Positions 45,631 to 57,436 of a stretch of DNA of 64,000 bases are shown one piece after another. Location of the stretch: contig JAJQZP010000253.1 of NCBI GenBank assembly GCA_025403435.1, positions 434,001 through 498,000 on the forward strand, read 5' to 3'. Both the position numbers and the translations under genes were made by a program. Origin of the DNA: Artocarpus heterophyllus (Eukaryota > Streptophyta > Magnoliopsida > Rosales > Moraceae). The notes beneath the pieces were generated by a model. It did not search any database. It was not told where the DNA came from and was given only the letters and a program-made list of their open reading frames with translations. Numbering within the stretch: position 1 is the stretch's first letter; each line of letters opens with the position of its first letter.

Positions 45631-47603
45631 TGTAACGCCCCTATATGGGGGTTAACAGTTTTTAATGAGATAAAATAAAAATAAATAATAAAAGTAAAAC
45701 CTTAAAAATAAAATTTGCCCGGGACTTAAATGAAAACTCTCAACTCAAAAATAAAAATATAAACGATAAATAAACCACAGTTTAATGTAGCACCTTAAAT
45801 TTAATAATATAAACTGTTGTCATCATCATTTTAACCCTCAACACATTATAATACAGTCACAGAAAGTAACAATTGATGCTTACATTATCATGAAGAACAT
45901 TCTTTACAATTGAGCAGTCCCAATGTAATATAGTTACATCGCTTCCTCAACTATATTTCTCGTAGCCACCTCACACTTAGTGAGTCCTGAAAAGATATAA
46001 ACATAAGGGAATGAGCAACACTATGCTCAGTAGAGAAAACCATTACTCACCTTTAGGTTTTTATCATTACCACATTAAAATCTGCATGGTTAGTAGGTTA
46101 CATCATATTCCAGATTATGAGGTTTATTATGATCACATCTTATGGATACCGTAGTTAATCATTACCAAGTGTCATAATTACACATTTATACAAATATTAC
46201 CAATCATCATTGTTCCTAGGTATCCATGTTAAATTGAGTATCACTCAACTCATCGAAACCCAAATGGGCGCACTTGATCACCCTATAAACATTCCAAGGG
46301 TGTTCCGGTGAGGGGACATCAAGCCCCGAGTCCTCACCAAATCAATTCCTGTACAGTGTGTTCTGGGACTTTCAACCCAAGGAAGCGTCATCACCTTCCC
46401 CCTATTTTACCTTTTAGGGTATTCATGCCCAAGGACATAACCGTCGCCCTTTTCATGTCTCACAATTTCTCTATATTAAATCATTATCAATAGAGTTAGT
46501 TTTCCTAACCATGCTTCTCAATTTATAACATGTGTCAATTCATTATGTTCCTCGCCGTACAATACAAGACGAGTCCATGTCATAGTTTCATATGTGATAC
46601 TCATATAATATCAGTTCAACATAGATATATATATATATTGCGGCAAAACAATCAATTTTAATTCTATAAAAACCTCACAAAAGATGAGTAATAGAATCCC
46701 TACCTTTCAAGCTTATCAACAGTCTCTTAATCCTGGAATCAATTAACGTTAGCTCCATACTCCCTTGATCCTAAGGCGTGCATAAGGACAATTAAAACTA
46801 AAGCACAACATACAACTACATTCATAAAATTTATTTTAATTTAATCTTAGAATTTCAAGAAATAACCACTGCCCATAGAGGTATTATAAAGTTTAACAAT
46901 ATAAATTTTCTGTCTAGGGCATATACACTTAGACTTCATACATATGCTCCAAAATAGCAACAAACATATACTTAGGTTTAAGAACGCAAATTTGAATAAT
47001 CCTTTAGTATAAAAGAAAATTTATAAATGAAAGACTAAATTTGTTCATAAGATTCTAACCTCGGATTATGGTTAGTTGGAAGCTTGAAATGGCTTCAAAA
47101 CAGGTTCCTTTACTTCGGTATGACTGAAATTCTTGCTCAAATGGAGGTGATGGTGGCTGATTTTTATGGCTGCCTTGAAGAAGTTCTCTAAGTATTTTGC
47201 TTCAGCAAAGAAATATGAAGAAGAGTGTGGGAACCGTGGAAGAGAAAGGAAGAAAAGATGAAGTCTTTGAAGAGAAGTGATAGAAACAATTATAGAGGAG
47301 ACATGTTGAAGCATGTCACGGAGGAAATAAAGAAAATGAGGGTCAAGAGTAGTTGGAAAAGATATCCTTATGTCTCATCTAAAGACTTTAACACACATAA
47401 TGCCAATATGACATTTTTGAGATTTATTAGAAGTTCTAAAGCTTTTTAGTAATCATACTAAATAAATATAGGAGAATTTTAGAAAATTTAAAAATAGATA
47501 AAAATAAATATTATAAAATAAATTTAAATGAAGCAATTTTTTTTATACATTAAAAATTAATTTAATTACCTCAATACCCGTTAGGAGAATAACGGGTGTC
47601 ACA
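45631..47603 (-). repeat. 5' LTR of the LOG-carrying element
   Basis: Appears identical to 39387-41359. The following GTTTT (47604-47608) is the target duplication. Confidence 0.95.
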
Positions 47604-47608
47604 GTTTT

Positions 47609-49380
47609 TGTGTCTTTAATATCTCATTTGTGTGCAGTCGGCTAAGACGGCAAGTCTATAAGCAGTATTTGTGTTTATGTGGTTTTATTAGTTTTTGTTT
47701 AGTTTTGTTTTTATAAAATAATTAGTTTTTCTGGTTTACTTGGAAGGAAATATAAAAGCTGAGTCGAAAACGGAGGAGAAAAGTGCAAAGAAAACTACCA
47801 AATGGCGTCAAAATTGAAATAAAACCAAAGAAGAAATCAGCTCTCCTTGTGCATGTGAGCTGGCACCAATTCCATGCCTTTTTCTTCAAAATTTGACGCG
47901 GACCCCACAATTATTTTACGCATTAGAAGACAATTGCTGCTTGCTTTCTTTCCAAGCGTGCATCTCAAAATGTCATTTGGTGCTTGTGCTTAATTACACA
48001 GATTGCATTGAATAGATGGCTGCCGAGTAAGCTCTCATTAGGGATCAATTTTTTTGTGAAAAATTAAGCCTCTTGGAGGCTATAAATGCCGCTTCAGGCG
48101 TCGATCCCAGCTTTCCTAAGCTCTTCAGTAAGTAGTGCTTTCTAAGCTCTGCCGTGGAGCATTCAATGCTCCAGAAAAAAGGAGAGAGAAAGAAGAAGAA
48201 AAGGAAAAAAAAATATTTTTTTATAATGTTTTATAAATGTACTAGTTTGAGAGTTAAACGGTTTTGTCAGAAAGAAGACCTGCTAAACTTGTTTACATTT
48301 CGGATCATTTTTAAACTCTATCTTTCTAATATATTAATGTTTATGTTAATATTTTTGTGGTGTGCTATTATTATTATATTTTAGTTTTATTTTTTGTTGG
48401 AATTATGATATAGCTAAAATATATGAATATTTTATTTAGTTAAATTATATTGTTATAAACCTCATGTTTATATTGAGTATTTATATTGTACTTAATCCTT
48501 CAATTAACTGATCACTAGTTATATGATAACATAAATTATAATAAAACTGAGAGGAGATTTTTGATTTAAGGACATATGTAGAATACCATAAATTACATGT
48601 AAGATAAAGATAAACTTACATGATTTGTGTAATCACAATAAGGATTACCACAAAGCATAATAAACTTAAGCATAATTAATTCATGTGGACATATAGTGTG
48701 TTTTAATGCCTAGATATTTTTAGTGTATCTTGAGAGAAAGCACTGAATAAGATAGGGAATTCGACCATTAATAATATATGAGACAATTACGATAATATGT
48801 TTAATTAAATAGGATTGGATTAATTTTAGTGAAATCATAATTCTTAATATTTTTGAGATTTATTTATTTTCAACATTTTTTCTTTTAAACTTTTTTTTTC
48901 ATTTTCTTTTCTTTTTAGAATTCAAATCTTGGTTATTCCAATAATCTTAGAGTTAAACAATTTTGGTAGTTAATAAAAATTAATGCAATCCCTGTGGCAC
49001 GACATCTAAACTCCGGTATACTTTATTATTTGAAATGATTACGTGCATTACGTATTCGAAATTGTACAACAACATGCTTTCTAAAATGCCAATAAAGTCC
49101 CTACACCTAAATAATAGTATTAATTTTCCGTTTTCCACACACTACTAAATAAACTTATATTTTTTTTAAATGGTTCTCTTTTTTAGCTTATATATTAAGT
49201 GATATTTTTTTTCTTAGTATAATTGTATTTCTTTTTAATAAACCAAAATTTGGATTGTAGGAAATAAATCGATAGTGTGTGAATCGAACAAATTGTACTT
49301 CCTTTACCTAAAAACAAGAAAGAGAACATACTTTTTCTTTTTTGTATATCATGTTCTTTATATCAAACAAAAGTGTGGTT
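47609..49380. other. Intergenic region
   Basis: Between about 48060 and 48180 lie GCCTC-TTG-GAGGC, CTATAAATG and GGAGCATT-C-AATGCTCC, two small hairpins around a TATA-like site. No ORF follows, so no gene is called. The rest is AT-rich. Confidence 0.45.
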
Positions 49381-49505
49381 CCTTTCACTAGGGCACATAA
49401 TTTGTAGGTATTTATGAATCAAAAAATTCCAATGATATAAATACCTACAAATTATGTGCCCTAGTGAAAGGATTTAAATTAGGGCACATAATTTGTAGGT
49501 ATTTA
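49381..49505. repeat. Perfect 34-bp inverted repeat plus a third partial copy
   Basis: The left arm 49381-49414 (CCTTTCACTAGGGCACATAA to GGTATTTA) and right arm 49438-49471 are exact reverse complements around a 23-base loop. A third copy of 26 bases (TAGGGCACATAATTTGTAGG plus TATTTA) follows at 49480-49505 in the left-arm direction. This is a strong hairpin and may be the remains of a nested foldback element. Confidence 0.93.
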
Positions 49506-49827
49506 ATATGTATAAAACAATAATAAAATAAGAATTTGAAAAAGAAATAAACCACACATATTTTTTATGGGAGACTCTTTCACGTTGGAATCTATCTCTA
49601 TTTTTTGAAAAATATACTAATTTTTTAGAAGGGAATGTGTGTGTATTTAAGATAGGATATGTAATAAGTATTTTTCTATAACACTTTTGTCTTTCAGAGT
49701 AATTTATTAATAGGTAATACAATAATAAATAAATTTTATTAAACAGAGGTGCATAAAAAGTAGAATAAATGGTGTCAATAGATTATTAATTTTTGCCTCG
49801 ATGGATTGTTGTTATAGATTGGGTTTT

Positions 49828-49995
49828 ATTAATTATAATAGTGGTGTCAGCAATCAATATTAATTGATAAAATACAAACAAGACATGTAGATCTACTTAA
49901 CTTGTGTTTTTTTATTAATTATAATGGTGGCGTCAACAATCAATATTAATTGATAAAATACAAACAAGACAGATAGATCTAATTAACTCGTGTAA
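49828..49995. repeat. Tandem duplication, unit about 86 bp x2
   Basis: ATTAATTATAAT, GTGGTGTCAGCAATCAATAT (second copy GTGGCGTCAACAATCAATAT), TAATTGATAAAATACAAACA, AGATCTA and TTAACT(T/C)GTGT recur in order. Confidence 0.92.
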
Positions 49996-50092
49996 AAATA
50001 TATTTCAGCATATATTTAATGTGATAGGGATATTTAACATATGTATGATATATACAAATATTTCATGTATGATAGGGGAATGTCAACTATTA

Positions 50093-50221
50093 CGAATATT
50101 GAGAATCTTTCTGTGAAATAAACAATTTCTCTGGCATATGATCTACAGTTTTCGGCGTAAATAGCATACTTGACGCATCACCTTGTTTGGTGTACAACTT
50201 TTTAATCGCGAATACTGAAGG
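50093..50221 (-). other. Possible short gene fragment (43 codons, unrecognised)
   Basis: The minus strand from 50221 reads 43 codons without a stop, with protein-like composition including FAIKKLYTKQGDASSML and TPKTVDHMPEKLF. It is too short for the usual ORF cut-off and I do not recognise a family. Adjacent sequence has stops in every frame. It could be an old exon fragment or chance. Confidence 0.25.
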
Positions 50222-50420
50222 AATCATTTTTTTAATCTAAATTCAAAGAATAAATTTGCTGTTAAAATTTTCATATCAAGATTGCTCACTTCCAGCCACG
50301 AAATCTTCAATTTGTCGGCGAAAGGTTATTCAATCTTTCTCTTAATTAAATGAAAATTGTAATTCTACGACAAGCAGCTAACCTCGCAACAAAAAGTTAA
50401 TTTATTTAAATTTTAGCAAA

Positions 50421-50569
50421 AAAAAAGGTTATTTTTCCCCTTAAAAAAGAGATTATTGGTGTTTATACGCTTCAAGTCCAGTGATCATTTGACAATCTAT
50501 AAAAACCCTAAAAAAAGTTATTTTTCTCCTTAAAAGAGAGATTATTGGTGTTTATACGTTTCAAGTCCA
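50421..50569. repeat. Spaced direct duplication, unit about 60 bp x2
   Basis: GTTATTTTTC, CTTAAAA, AGAGATTATTGGTGTTTATA and TTCAAGTCCA occur at 50421-50480 and again at 50511-50569, separated by 30 bp. Confidence 0.9.
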
Positions 50570-53500
50570 CAAGTGAAACGGAAAAAGACTTGATCTATAT
50601 TTTCGTCATTTTACATCCATGAAATTCACTCAAAGTCAAACCATTGTTTAAGTCATGTTTTACTGTAATGTCACCACGATCGATAAGATTCACCTTTTCA
50701 CCTTTTTCTTTCATTGCCATATGTTATCCTACTTTCTTATCAAAAACAAAATCATATGTAATTGTCTTAATTACAATTACACTGATCTACTCTCTGTAGA
50801 GTTTTATTTTTATTTCTTATTACGAGATTAACTAAAATGCAGTAAAGAAAAAAGAGAAGCAACAAATTTGTCGTCTCCTCCAACCCAAAATTTCATATAG
50901 TAGTAGAAATAAATGTAGAACAAAATCACGAGAAATTTGAAAGGAATTAATAATGCCTCGTTTTCTTTGCTTACTTTCGTTTAATTAGGTGGATTGCTTC
51001 GATTTGCTTTTATGGTGCATCATGCTTTTAGTATAAAATAATGAGTGGATTACTCAAATGGATTAAAAGCTTGGGATAACGTATAAGCTCGTGATCTACG
51101 AGGTCAGACAAAAAACAAGGAAATGGCTAGTACACTAACTGCTAATTTTAATAATAAAAAATGACCCTAATATTTAATATAGTAAACACACACACACACA
51201 CACAGATATATGTATATATATTTAATGAATTGCTTGATGTTAGCAAGTGATGGTGGCTATTTAATTATTGAGAGCGAGAATTGGTTATTGCTGCAAATAT
51301 ATATTTATATATCTATACATGTGTGTGTATACATGATTTCATAAAAAAAAAAAAAAGGAAAAGAAAACCAACCTTAAAAAATGGGCAACATAATAAATAT
51401 TATTATGAAACCTGGATAGAATTCTACACAACCTCATTAAAAATATTATTGAAAATGCCATCAACATGAGCTAGCTAGCTTTCCCCATTATTTTCCTTTA
51501 AAAATCTAAGATAGGGTCTGAAAGACTCCGCTTTGACTATTTCTCTGAACTTCTTCCAAAAAGTTTCTGTTCATCTTCTTTTTCCTGTAGTTTTACAAGT
51601 TACTTTTCCCTTTTTTTTTGGTTATTTGTTATTATTATTATCTTTTAACTTTTCTCCTTCGCCTTTCTTTTGCCCATCCTGTGATCGACTACGGTACCAG
51701 TTTATTATTAGGGAAAAAAATAAAGTGGCACAGATTTTATTTGATATAAATTAAAAAAGAGTTAGAATTCAAAAAAGTTAAAAATATTTTGAATTGAACT
51801 CTTATAATTAATGATAGTATATGACACATATATAATATAGATGTAGACATTGCTTGCAATAATAAATGATTATACATTAATCATAGACATTTCTTATATT
51901 GCAACTAGAGACAAAAATATAACAAATTAATTGGAAAGTGGGAATTGAAATTAGAAAGTACTGTCAGCTAGTCAGCAATACAATAAAATGACTAGTCATG
52001 TTCAATCAAAATAAGCGACCTCTCATGTATTTTTTCATAATTCATCCACATCTACCCAATTTTTTCATTTTTATTTTTTTTGGGCCCTTGCCGAACCAAC
52101 CATCTCTAGTCTCTACCAACACATTATCATATATTCTCCACCAAACTCGTTTAACATCAGCTTAATTTCATGATAGAGAAAAATTACTGTTCTAGAACTT
52201 TTGCGTCTGAATTGATTCAAGCACCACCATCAGCAAAATTCATAAGCAAATGAAATGCATTAATATGGCCCAACTTTTCGGCTGGATATTTGCAGAAGAG
52301 AAGTTTGAAACTTCTACACCATGAGACCTGGTACGTGGTATACTAATTCTACACGCCCAACGCCTATATAATGTATGGATTAGTTATAAAAATTACCTCA
52401 CAATTGTAAAATTTGTAATAGTGCCGGCCCCAATTTTTTAAACATAGCATGAGCTCCTTGATCTATAAAATAGTAACTAAAAATTTTTACCTTACGATTT
52501 TTAACATAAATGACACAATGCGACAATAACACATCAATTTAAAGAACTAGTGCACTGTATACCGCAAGATTATTTTTTTAATCTCATAGATTTTTTATTA
52601 TATTTTTCTTAGTGATTAAAATTTTTAAATTGCATCAACTACTTTTACATTCAATTAGCTCTACACATAATAAAGTTAACAAAATACTCTTGTATTCCTC
52701 AAAAAAAAAAAAAAAAAAACTCTTGTTTATTATATATCAATATCTTGATCAATTATGTGCCAATTTTCATTAAAAATTCTAACAAAAGGAATTACATCAG
52801 GGGAAAATATGTTGTGTTTTAAAGGTCGTGGGTGCATTAATTGTTGTAAGGACTATAATTATTGAAAATTTTTTATAATTAATCCAATGCGAGTTGTATG
52901 CTATTATGAATAAACTAAGTAATTAATTGAGACCTTCTTCAATGTATTGTCTGAGATATCATGTAAACAATAAAACAGGGGGTGTGGTCAATTAGCAATA
53001 AAAAAAATGTTTTCCACAATAAGTGGGCCCACCATATTGCGACTAATATATAATATCAATCTAGTTCTTTTGCCCTTGAGACTAATATATAATCATTACA
53101 TAATACTTACCTTAAAATTTCAGGATAATATAGAACTCGTCGCCAAGTGGACCGCCGCCAGTATAGTATATATACATGCTTTATTTATGTTCTAGCGCCG
53201 CCCACGTCATGAATTATCAAAAGCGAAAGAATCAACCAACTACCACCTCCAGCAGAAGAAACCACATGGTTAATTTTATAAACGCCCCATAATTAATTAT
53301 TAACATTAATTATCTGCCGAACTTTGAAAAGATTTCATTTCATCATAAACTATATAAATTGCTTAAAAAAAGCCCTTGAACCATGTAATTTCATAATGCC
53401 CTTAAGCTATTTATTAAGTTGACGTAATACGCATAGCTTAGGGAACAAATTGACTCAAAATCAATAGTTTGGAGAGAAGTTATGAAACTAAAAATTAACA

Positions 53501-54299
53501 TTACGTCATCATTCTATTAGTTATAAATGGATACAGACATAGTGGGTATGTTTTGAAATATTCCATAGGGTTCAATGTAATGAAAAGAACCCTTATGGTT
53601 AATGAGACAAATGGTCCAATTATGTTTATAAAATTAAAACATAATTTGTAAATATTCTATAAATGTCCTAAAATGACATAATTAAAATAATTATTATTTA
53701 ATTATATAGTACAATATTATAATTTCATTAAAAAAATTACTATGTCATTAAAGATATTTTTAAAATATTTTGAATATTATGCTAAATTTTAATTTTATAA
53801 TAATAATATTTTGGTTATATGTTGTAATTTTTTCGACAATTATTTGATAGCTTAGAGGCCACCCAGTAAAAAGCATATCATATTTTTAGCCAATTAAATA
53901 AATGTGGAATGAATTCTGAAACTTGTGAGCTTTTCATTGGGATTCTTCAGTGAAAGATTTCAAAGAATGATACCTTTTAGATTTAAATTTTTAATTGATT
54001 ACCTTTTTGTGATAGTTAATTGGTTGAAAAAATAGATGTTCTAAGGTTTGTTAAAAAATTCTATCTTTCTTTTTCCTTAAACAAATGAATTATACTGATT
54101 TAAGATTTGTCTATAAGAAACATTATAACGATTACCATTTTGGATATAAATCCAGAAACAAATCCCCATCGGATGTATCATATTATGGCTAGCAGGCATA
54201 GATATAGACATTAAAAAAAAAAAAAGGCAAGCTATTGCTGCGTTTGCCACTTTAGGGAATAAAGTGAGCGTGTTTTCGAGCACCGTTATTGGTGCGTTT
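50570..54299. other. Intergenic region
   Basis: AT-rich, with (CA)n at about 51187-51202, A and T homopolymers, and the inverted dispersed-repeat copy at about 53700-53810 (partner at 28580-28672). No gene found. The last 100 bp may hold a badly decayed 5' part of the RNase H-like fragment that follows. Confidence 0.45.
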
Positions 54300-54640
54300 G
54301 CAATTCAGCAGGAAGGATCTTGCCTTTTATTGCAGAATGTTAAGCTGTGAGGAATGGCCTTTTATTTGCTTTACAGAATGGCTGGGAGACTTTGGAATTG
54401 GAATCGGATGCTGTCAAAGTCGTCTCCTGCATTGATTTCAGTAGCGTGCTCGGTTCTCATGGCAGTTTAATTAAAGACATCTGTAATTTTGTTTCTGTTT
54501 GAAAGGCTTCTTGCATTGTCGCTCTCATATCTGCTAATGGGATTGCGCATCTGCTGGTAAGATTTGGCCTGTCCTTTGTTGGTTCTGTTTCTTGAGTAGA
54601 TTTCAGGCCTATCCAAAGCTGCCCGTATTGTTGTTGTCTC
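54300..54640 (+). pseudogene. RNase H-like (RVT_3 type) fragment, probably from a LINE or related gene
   Basis: One frame reads AVRNGLLFALQNGWETLELE, then SDAVKVVSCIDFSSVLGSHG and onward through ANGIAHLLVRFGLSFVG. This is the C-terminal half of the plant RVT_3 RNase H-like domain found in many LINE-derived proteins. The conserved Glu of AEC and the Asp of ESD are present. Three in-frame stops (54341 TAA, 54500 TGA, 54593 TGA) make it a relic. No RT part or poly-A tail was found next to it. Confidence 0.8.
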
Positions 54641-55993
54641 ATGGTCCGCTTGGTGAATGGATCGAATTGTGTTAATTTAGATTATTTTGATATAAGTTAT
54701 GTGATTTGAATTGTTATTTGTATTGATGTTTATATGTACAGTTAAAATGTTAATCTAAAGAAGGAATATAATTGAAATTTGTGTTTAGATAGATAGTGAA
54801 AAAAGTTTATGATTTATTTAAAAATCTAACAAAATCTTAAAATTTATGATATTAAAAAATATATAATATAGATCTCAATTTATTTCTCTCTTCATTAGAG
54901 ATGTAATGAAAGAAAAATCGTCTCAATCAGATATCAAATAAAGAAGTTATAACTTTTTTTACAAATATAAGAGAGAGAATATAAAGCTTTATTGAAACAA
55001 ACTGATTCAAGTTTAAATAGTTTAATGAGAAATAAAACTCTAAAAACTTAAATTTAAAATATTTGTTTGATTTAAATTTTAGAAAAAATCTTACATTTAA
55101 AATATTTATTTGATTTAAATTTTTTAAAAAATAAATATATATTTAAAGGATTAGCTCGATATACATAGAAACAGACTCTCCTATTAATCAAATACTACAT
55201 TTCCATCTCAAAAAAAAACAAAAAACAAAAAAACAAAAACAAAAACAAACAAACAAACAAACAAACAAGCAAACAAGGCAGCTATGATTGGAGACGTACG
55301 TTGACGTGCAGTAAGCGAGTGGGCCACTTTGTCATTATGATTAATTCTGAATCGTACATGTGGCTTGTTGGCATTGGAGTATCTAACTTTCATTGATCGG
55401 ACGTTAATACAGCGGGGACAACATGGGATGCGGTTGAGAGAATCACGTGGGATGGGCCAGCCTGTGTGGGCTAGACTAGTTTAGTACTTTTTTACCCATG
55501 AATCAACCAATGCCCGGAGCCAAAAAAATGAAAATAAAGATAATGAGGGACTTGAGCACATGAACAGATAAAATAGCACAGATGAAATATAAATTTTATG
55601 AACTTTCATGTATAAAATTAAAAGAAAAGGTCAAGGGGATAGCTACCCAATAGTTTAGTCCTTGTTATAATATAACCACACACTAAGAACATACATTTGT
55701 AGGAGTATGAGAGTCATAAATAAGACTCATTTTCTATTAATTGTAGTTCTTAATGCCGGTTTTTATGTCTCCAAAACATTTTTTATGATAGAATTTTCTA
55801 GTCTTCTTACTTCGTCTAACATGATACAATGTCTCTTACGGCCATAAAGCATGCGGTTGAATATGGTCAATCAAAAACGTTTTCCACAAGCCCATCTACT
55901 TCCAAACGGAATAGTAAAACAAGTCGCGTAACATTAAATAATTAATTATATATTCTTAATTCTTCTATAGCCACTTGATCTTCATTTTGTAGC
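54641..55993. other. Intergenic region upstream of lipase B
   Basis: AT-rich with a (CAAA)n/(CAAAA)n microsatellite at 55207-55277. No gene is visible. Confidence 0.5.
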
Positions 55994-56000
55994 TATAAAA
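55994..56000 (+). promoter_or_regulatory. Probable TATA box of lipase gene B
   Basis: TATAAAA, followed by GG, lies about 200 bp before the start codon at 56198. Confidence 0.55.
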
Positions 56001-56197
56001 GGAGGGACCTTCGTTGTAGAAATATGCAAGGGGTTTGGAAAACAACACCAAAGACATCGAATGGTGTAATATTATAGGGTTGGGGTTTTGGGTAGAGAGA
56101 ATTTGAAAGGGTATAGGTTGGCCACATAAATTCGGTTCTACTTTCATATATCTTTTATTTGCTAAAAAATTTGCCTATCCTTTACAAAAAAAAAAAA

Positions 56198-57055
56198 ATG
56201 GCTTACCAAAAGGGGCCTAAAGTTCGCAATTATCTATTGATTAAGCCAAAAGAAGCTAGTTTTGCTCAGTTCATCCGTCTTCTCTTCTCCTCAAACTTAA
56301 ACAACATAAGATTCATTGAGTTCTCGGAAGAAGAAGGGCAGAAACTCAAAGAGAGCCTTATCTTCAGACTTGTCATAATAGCATCTGCTTTCGTGCAGAA
56401 GCTCCTACTTAAATTAAGAACTCCCATGGCTAAGATTGGAGATCTCATTGAGTCCTTTCTTAATATTTTAACAGTCAACGGCGGCTTAATTGGGCTCTTG
56501 AAAAACTTAACCACAGGTTATAAATTCTCTTCCTATAATTATTTCCTTGTCCCTGACTAGTAATTTTTCATATTAATTTTTCATGCAAGCTACATGATGT
56601 TACTAACTTCTCATGCATTATATCCATATTTCATTATATATGAAATTCATTTTAGTTGTACGTATGCATTTTGATTTTTTGAGGGCATAGCACATGCATA
56701 TATATATATATATATATATATATGTCTTATGTATATGTGTGTGTAATTCATATATATGTCTTATGTAAATATATATATGGATATATAAAATATATATGCA
56801 CACACACACATATATATAAGTAATGGATGGAGGAGTTGGTATGCAGGGAAGGTAGTGTTGCCGGATCCAATAAGATCTGCATCCGTGATTGGAAACCTTG
56901 ATACAAGAGTGAATTTAGACAAGACCATTACTCCCGACGACGATAAATATTTGGGAGCGCTATCTATGATGGCTGCTAAATTGGCGTACGAGAGTGCTGC
57001 TTACGTCACAAACGTTGTTCAGCTTCATTGGAAGGTGATCAACGAAATATATATG

Positions 57056-57090
<35 letters not shown>

Positions 57091-57392
57091 TTACATGTAT
57101 AGAAACTGAATTAGCTCTTTGCTCATTTCAAAATGTTGCTCAATAATATTTTAATCATTTGTACGCACACAGAGATATTTATCTATCTATATATATATAT
57201 ATATATATATTAGGTTTATGATGAAAAGTAATATACGTTGATGAGTTGAACACTAATATACCTTTTCCTGATTTTGTCTGCAGATGCAATTCTTGGGGTT
57301 CTATAATTACTGGAATGGTGAGAATGCAAGCTAACTAACTGCATATTCATCTTCTTATACATTCATATATATGGATATGAATATCCGCATTG

Positions 57393-57436
<44 letters not shown>

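Larger units (their letters stand above)
39387..47603 (-). mobile_element. Non-autonomous LTR retrotransposon carrying LOG-like and Cys-rich genes
   Basis: Two direct 1973-bp LTRs (39387-41359 and 45631-47603) show no difference that I can find by eye. They are flanked by the 5-bp duplication GTTTT (39382-39386 and 47604-47608). The primer-binding site lies beside the right LTR and the polypurine tract beside the left one, so the element reads right to left. The 4271-bp interior holds no gag, protease, RT or integrase motif. It has a leader of about 1.5 kb, then a 173-codon Cys-rich ORF, a 646-bp spacer, a 216-codon LOG-like ORF, and a tail of about 0.94 kb. Both ORFs are in the sense direction. 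The pre-PPT sequence resembles that of the chromovirus at 1-7341, so that type of machinery probably moved it. Confidence 0.93.
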
